Part shown: in pieces, positions 34,419 to 37,755 of the stretch
How the letters are laid out: every line of letters begins with the position of its first letter
How positions within the stretch are numbered: position 1 is the stretch's first letter
NCBI GenBank assembly: GCA_012267425.1
Contig: JAAXGO010000012.1
Coordinates: 1 to 37,755, forward strand
Source of the DNA: Rhodothermales bacterium
GTDB taxonomy: Bacteria > Bacteroidota > Rhodothermia > Rhodothermales > Bin80
Length of the DNA stretch: 37,755 nucleotides
Reading direction: 5' to 3'
Program-made: the position numbers and the translations under genes
The notes under the pieces: model-generated
The model's database searches: none
What the model was told of the DNA's origin: nothing
What the model saw: only the letters and a program-made list of their open reading frames with translations

Positions 34419-37400
34419 TCCTCACGCGCGCCAGATATGACACGCGCGGCTTGACATTCAGCTCGGCGAGCATTGTGTAGCTGCGCTCGTTCCGGCGCTC
34501 AGCACTGACACGGCTGCCCGGATCGTTGATGTCTCCGAAGACGATAGCATCCGCCGAGCAGGCGTCCTGGCATGCCGTCGTCACCTCATCGGTCAATAGA
34601 GGCCTATCTTCGAGCCGAGCACGCTTCTGCGCGTCGCGGATGCGGTGAATGCAAAACGAGCATTTTTCCATCACGCCGCGGAATCGGATCGACACCGTCG
34701 GATTCTGTGCCATCTGGACGGTTTCCGGAATAGTCTTCGACCAGTTGTAAAAATTGAAGCGGCGCACCTTGTACGGGCAGTTGTTCGCGCAATACCGCGT
34801 ACCGATGCACCGGTTGTAGATCATCTGGTTGGTGCCGTCGGGAGAGTGGACAGTTGCAGCCACTGGGCATACTGCCTCACACGGTGCGTTCTCGCAATGC
34901 TGGCACGGAATCGGCTGGAGTACCATCTCTGGCTCGTCGGTCAGAGCGCCGTCGCCACGCGTGACGAAATATCTGTCTACGCGCAGCCAATGGAGTTCAC
35001 GGCCATTACCTACTTCTTCCTTGCCGACGACCTGTACGTTGTTTTCCGCTTGGCATGCCACGATGCACGCTCCACATCCAGTACACGTGTTGAGGTCGAT
35101 CGTCATGCCCCACTGGTTACGGAAGTACCCGCTGTCGCGGAAGGCCGCAGCCTTTTCAGGGTGGTCATCCTCCCACAGCATCGGGTACGTCTCGAATGAC
35201 GTCTTTTCGTCCGACCCAGGCGTGGGTACCTCGCTCTTGAGCGCAAACCGGGGGTTGTCGCGATATTCTTTCAGTGACCCGATTCGCAGCAGCGGGCGTG
35301 CCTCCAGATCGAGCGTGCCGTGGTCTTGTGTCGTAACGATACGGTACGTTTCTCCAGTTGCCTCGACGCGTGCGCCCGTGACGACTGCCCGTCCAGCCTC
35401 GCCCCGCAGTACGGCTACGTTTTGCCCCACGCCCGTCCCTAGTGCTCCGTGCCCGTACACGTCCGTGCGATCGTCGGTATCCCAGAAGGGGGTGTGACGC
35501 TCTTGACGGTCAGAAGAAATGTCGCACCCGTAGCCGAGCGTAAGGGATATCGAATCATCGGCGTGCCCAGGAAGAATCCACGCGGGAATGTCCACGTGGC
35601 GCCCGTTCGCCGAGATGGTCACGACATCCACGTAGTAGCGACCCTTCCGATACGTCACGGCAACGCCCAGATCGGAGGCCGTCTTCGGACTCATCACCGC
35701 AACGTTGTCCCACACGATTTTGGTGACCGGGTCAGGCAGCTCTTGGCACCAGGCGTTGTTGGCGAAGCTGCCGCCGAGCACCGTGGAATCTAGCCTGAAA
35801 ACGAGCTCGAGTCCTTCGGGAGCCATCGTCATTGCGCGCGTTTTGACGGCAACGACCTCAGGTTGCACTTCGGCGTATTCGGAACCAGGTAGGAATCCGT
35901 CGTGGAGAACCTTGCGGAAGGCGCTTTCAAAATTGCCAACCAACAATTCTCTCCACGTGTCGCGCACAAGTTCGTACCCGGAGCCACTTTCTCCGGTCAA
36001 CACGGCGTGGAGTACTTCAATGTCAGACTTAGCATCCTCGTAGAGGGGCGCGATAAGCGGTTGGATAACCGATCGGATGCCGCTCGTGGAGCGCCCGTCG
36101 CCCCATGCTTCGAGGTAATGCGCAGACGGCACGTGCCAGCGCGCGGCCCTGGCTGTCTCATCCACGTGGAGTCCGACGTGGATCGTGTTTACCACGGTAC
36201 GCAGGGCCTCGGCAAATTCCAGGTGCGCCGGTGCATCGTACACCGGATTGACACCGAGAAAAAGGATAGCATCTACCGAGCCTGCCTTCATGTCAGCTGC
36301 GAGCGCCTCCATGGCATCTGTCTGCGGCGAGGCGGCCTCTTCGTCCGTGTCGAGGAGCGTCATTGTCGTGCCGATACTACCGAGCGCGGCGTTGACCGCC
36401 GCACAGGCGGCATGGACGTCGGCATCCTGCGATTCACCGGCGAGTACAATGCCTTGCGGTCCGGCGGCCAAGAGGTCGCGCGCCATTGCGGCGATGAAGG
36501 GATCGCTGTCGTCGGTGTCCGCATCCCCGACTCCGAAGTAGGCCGCGAGGCGGGCGGCCAGGACCGCGATGTCCGACGAGCGCATGCGCTTGCGCCGGTC
36601 AGCCATGCTGCCGGTTACCGAATACGTGCTTTCGACGACGTACAGGCGGCTCATCCGGTCAGCAGGACCATTCAGTCGGCGGCCCCGCGCGAACGACGCG
36701 GTTGCTCCCGTCACATTGCGGGCATGAGGCCCGAGAAAGTCGGCGCTAAGGCTTACAATCACGTCCGCCGACCCGAAATCGTATACTGCGCGGTAGGGCT
36801 TGCCGAAGATCGCCTGATGTCCTAGCGCGGCGTTGTCGTCACCTTCAGGGCGGTATGTAATCCAGGTCAGGCTGCCGTACGTGTCGGCAAGGCGCTGTCT
36901 GAGTACCCGTACAGTTGGCGAAGTCGTTTCGCGACTGACGACGACAATCCGCTTGCCGGCGCTGCCTTCGCGCAGGCTCCGGCAGAACGCCAGAAAATCG
37001 TCCCATGTCGATGCCTGAGAGCCGTGTCGTACGTGCCGCGAGCGGTCCGGGTCGTAGAGATTCAAGAGCGAGGCCTGTTCGAACAAACCCGCCTTTCCGA
37101 GGGAGTCCGGGTGCTGTGGATTGCCTTCGATTTTTGTGGGTCGCCCGTCGTTACTCTTGACAAGTAGAGGGCTCAGCGCTCCGCGATGCGGCATGGCCGT
37201 GGCGTAGCGCAGCGGAACGCCCGGGGTGAGGTCGTCCGGGCGATCGGCGAACGGCATGACTTTCTCAATCGGGCGGCGGCAGCCGACGACACCCGCCATG
37301 GCCATCGACGCGCCCAGTATCTGTAGAAAATGGCGCCTGGACGTTCCCGTCGGCGGATCTGAAGCCCCCGGCAAGAACTCCTGCCGGTTGGTCTCGGCGA

Positions 37401-37479
37401 AGGCCGGGTTTTTCGAGAGGTGGGCGGAGCTGCGCCACTGCCGCTCTTGTATGCCCTCAACAACGGGAAGGGGAATCAT
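34396..37479 (-). CDS. actB: Alternative complex III subunit ActB (molybdopterin oxidoreductase-like plus Fe-S domain)
   Basis: Tat-like [92 protein letters not shown] at 37479 preferred over ORF start at 37650. Confidence 0.93.
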   Translation of the reverse strand: MIPLPVVEGIQERQWRSSAHLSKNPAFAETNRQEFLPGASDPPTGTSRRHFLQILGASMAMAGVVGCRRPIEKVMPFADRPDDLTPGVPLRYATAMPHRGALSPLLVKSNDGRPTKIEGNPQHPDSLGKAGLFEQASLLNLYDPDRSRHVRHGSQASTWDDFLAFCRSLREGSAGKRIVVVSRETTSPTVRVLRQRLADTYGSLTWITYRPEGDDNAALGHQAIFGKPYRAVYDFGSADVIVSLSADFLGPHARNVTGATASFARGRRLNGPADRMSRLYVVESTYSVTGSMADRRKRMRSSDIAVLAARLAAYFGVGDADTDDSDPFIAAMARDLLAAGPQGIVLAGESQDADVHAACAAVNAALGSIGTTMTLLDTDEEAASPQTDAMEALAADMKAGSVDAILFLGVNPVYDAPAHLEFAEALRTVVNTIHVGLHVDETARAARWHVPSAHYLEAWGDGRSTSGIRSVIQPLIAPLYEDAKSDIEVLHAVLTGESGSGYELVRDTWRELLVGNFESAFRKVLHDGFLPGSEYAEVQPEVVAVKTRAMTMAPEGLELVFRLDSTVLGGSFANNAWCQELPDPVTKIVWDNVAVMSPKTASDLGVAVTYRKGRYYVDVVTISANGRHVDIPAWILPGHADDSISLTLGYGCDISSDRQERHTPFWDTDDRTDVYGHGALGTGVGQNVAVLRGEAGRAVVTGARVEATGETYRIVTTQDHGTLDLEARPLLRIGSLKEYRDNPRFALKSEVPTPGSDEKTSFETYPMLWEDDHPEKAAAFRDSGYFRNQWGMTIDLNTCTGCGACIVACQAENNVQVVGKEEVGNGRELHWLRVDRYFVTRGDGALTDEPEMVLQPIPCQHCENAPCEAVCPVAATVHSPDGTNQMIYNRCIGTRYCANNCPYKVRRFNFYNWSKTIPETVQMAQNPTVSIRFRGVMEKCSFCIHRIRDAQKRARLEDRPLLTDEVTTACQDACSADAIVFGDINDPGSRVSAERRNERSYTMLAELNVKPRVSYLARVRNGGPDLG

Positions 37480-37487
37480 CGCCTCGC

Positions 37488-37755
37488 CTAGTAGTGACAC
37501 GCAGAGCAGTTGGTCGGCGGCCGGATACCTGCACTCTGAATCCGGTCCAGATTTCGTTCCACAAAGTCTGGCGGCTGCACGTAGTCCATGTTTGTGACCT
37601 GGCCAGGAGGCCTCAGGTACAGCTCCGGCTGCCTGTGGCAGTCGAGACACCAGCCCATCGAGAGCGGCTCGACCTGCCGGATGACATCCATTTCGTTAAC
37701 CGGGCCGTGGCAGGTTTCGCAGCCGACACCAACGTTGAGGTGCACGGCGTGGCTA
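37488..37755 (-). CDS. actA: Alternative complex III subunit ActA (multihaem cytochrome c), C-terminal part, truncated by window edge
   Basis: GCETCHGPVNEMDVIRQVEPLSMGWCLDCHRQPE...NCSACHY: three CxxCH motifs. Confidence 0.9.
   Translation of the reverse strand, partial: SHAVHLNVGVGCETCHGPVNEMDVIRQVEPLSMGWCLDCHRQPELYLRPPGQVTNMDYVQPPDFVERNLDRIQSAGIRPPTNCSACHY

Noticed and set aside
35902-36825. 307-aa plus-strand ORF
   Set aside because: Antisense shadow ORF of actB.
1-37755. CRISPR array, tRNA or rRNA genes
   Set aside because: No regularly spaced repeats and no tRNA/rRNA-like segments recognised by eye; a tool scan could still reveal a small RNA.

Overview
The window is a dense respiratory and electron-transfer locus from a probable Rhodothermota/Bacteroidota-type bacterium. 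That lineage is inferred from the T9SS 'YPNPFNPTTTIRF' sorting domain and the alternative complex III genes. Left edge: 5' part of hsdR and a truncated hsdS fused to a transposase 3' remnant, then a conserved hypothetical gene, ybeY, metF (convergent) and a tandem-DoxX membrane protein. Centre-left (5421-15546, + strand, tightly packed): a CydA-like (cytochrome bd-type subunit I) protein with no cydB neighbour, then three c-type cytochrome genes (one fused to an ethylbenzene-dehydrogenase-like haem b domain). These are followed by a putative cofactor/maturation set: radical SAM-SPASM protein, ferredoxin, small protein, double-USP protein, Mrp/NBP35-like ATPase and a zinc-ribbon protein. That set carries five copies of a PCP_red-like domain (motif W-x3-A-x3-L-x2-[IVA]P ... 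E-x2-AR ... IT). This is my best candidate for an undescribed system: a bd-like, cytochrome c-linked oxidase with its own maturation machinery. Centre: a cupredoxin-like lipoprotein plus an A1-like aa3 oxidase operon whose subunit I appears to lack the K-channel lysine. Then comes an accessory island (T9SS-exported alpha/beta hydrolase, small exported protein, group II intron 3' remnant). Right half (- strand): A2-type caa3 oxidase with a CoxIV-cytochrome c fusion, SCO protein, and alternative complex III (actFEDCB and partial actA). No rRNA, tRNA or CRISPR array was recognised. All family calls come from motif recognition by eye; no database search was run.
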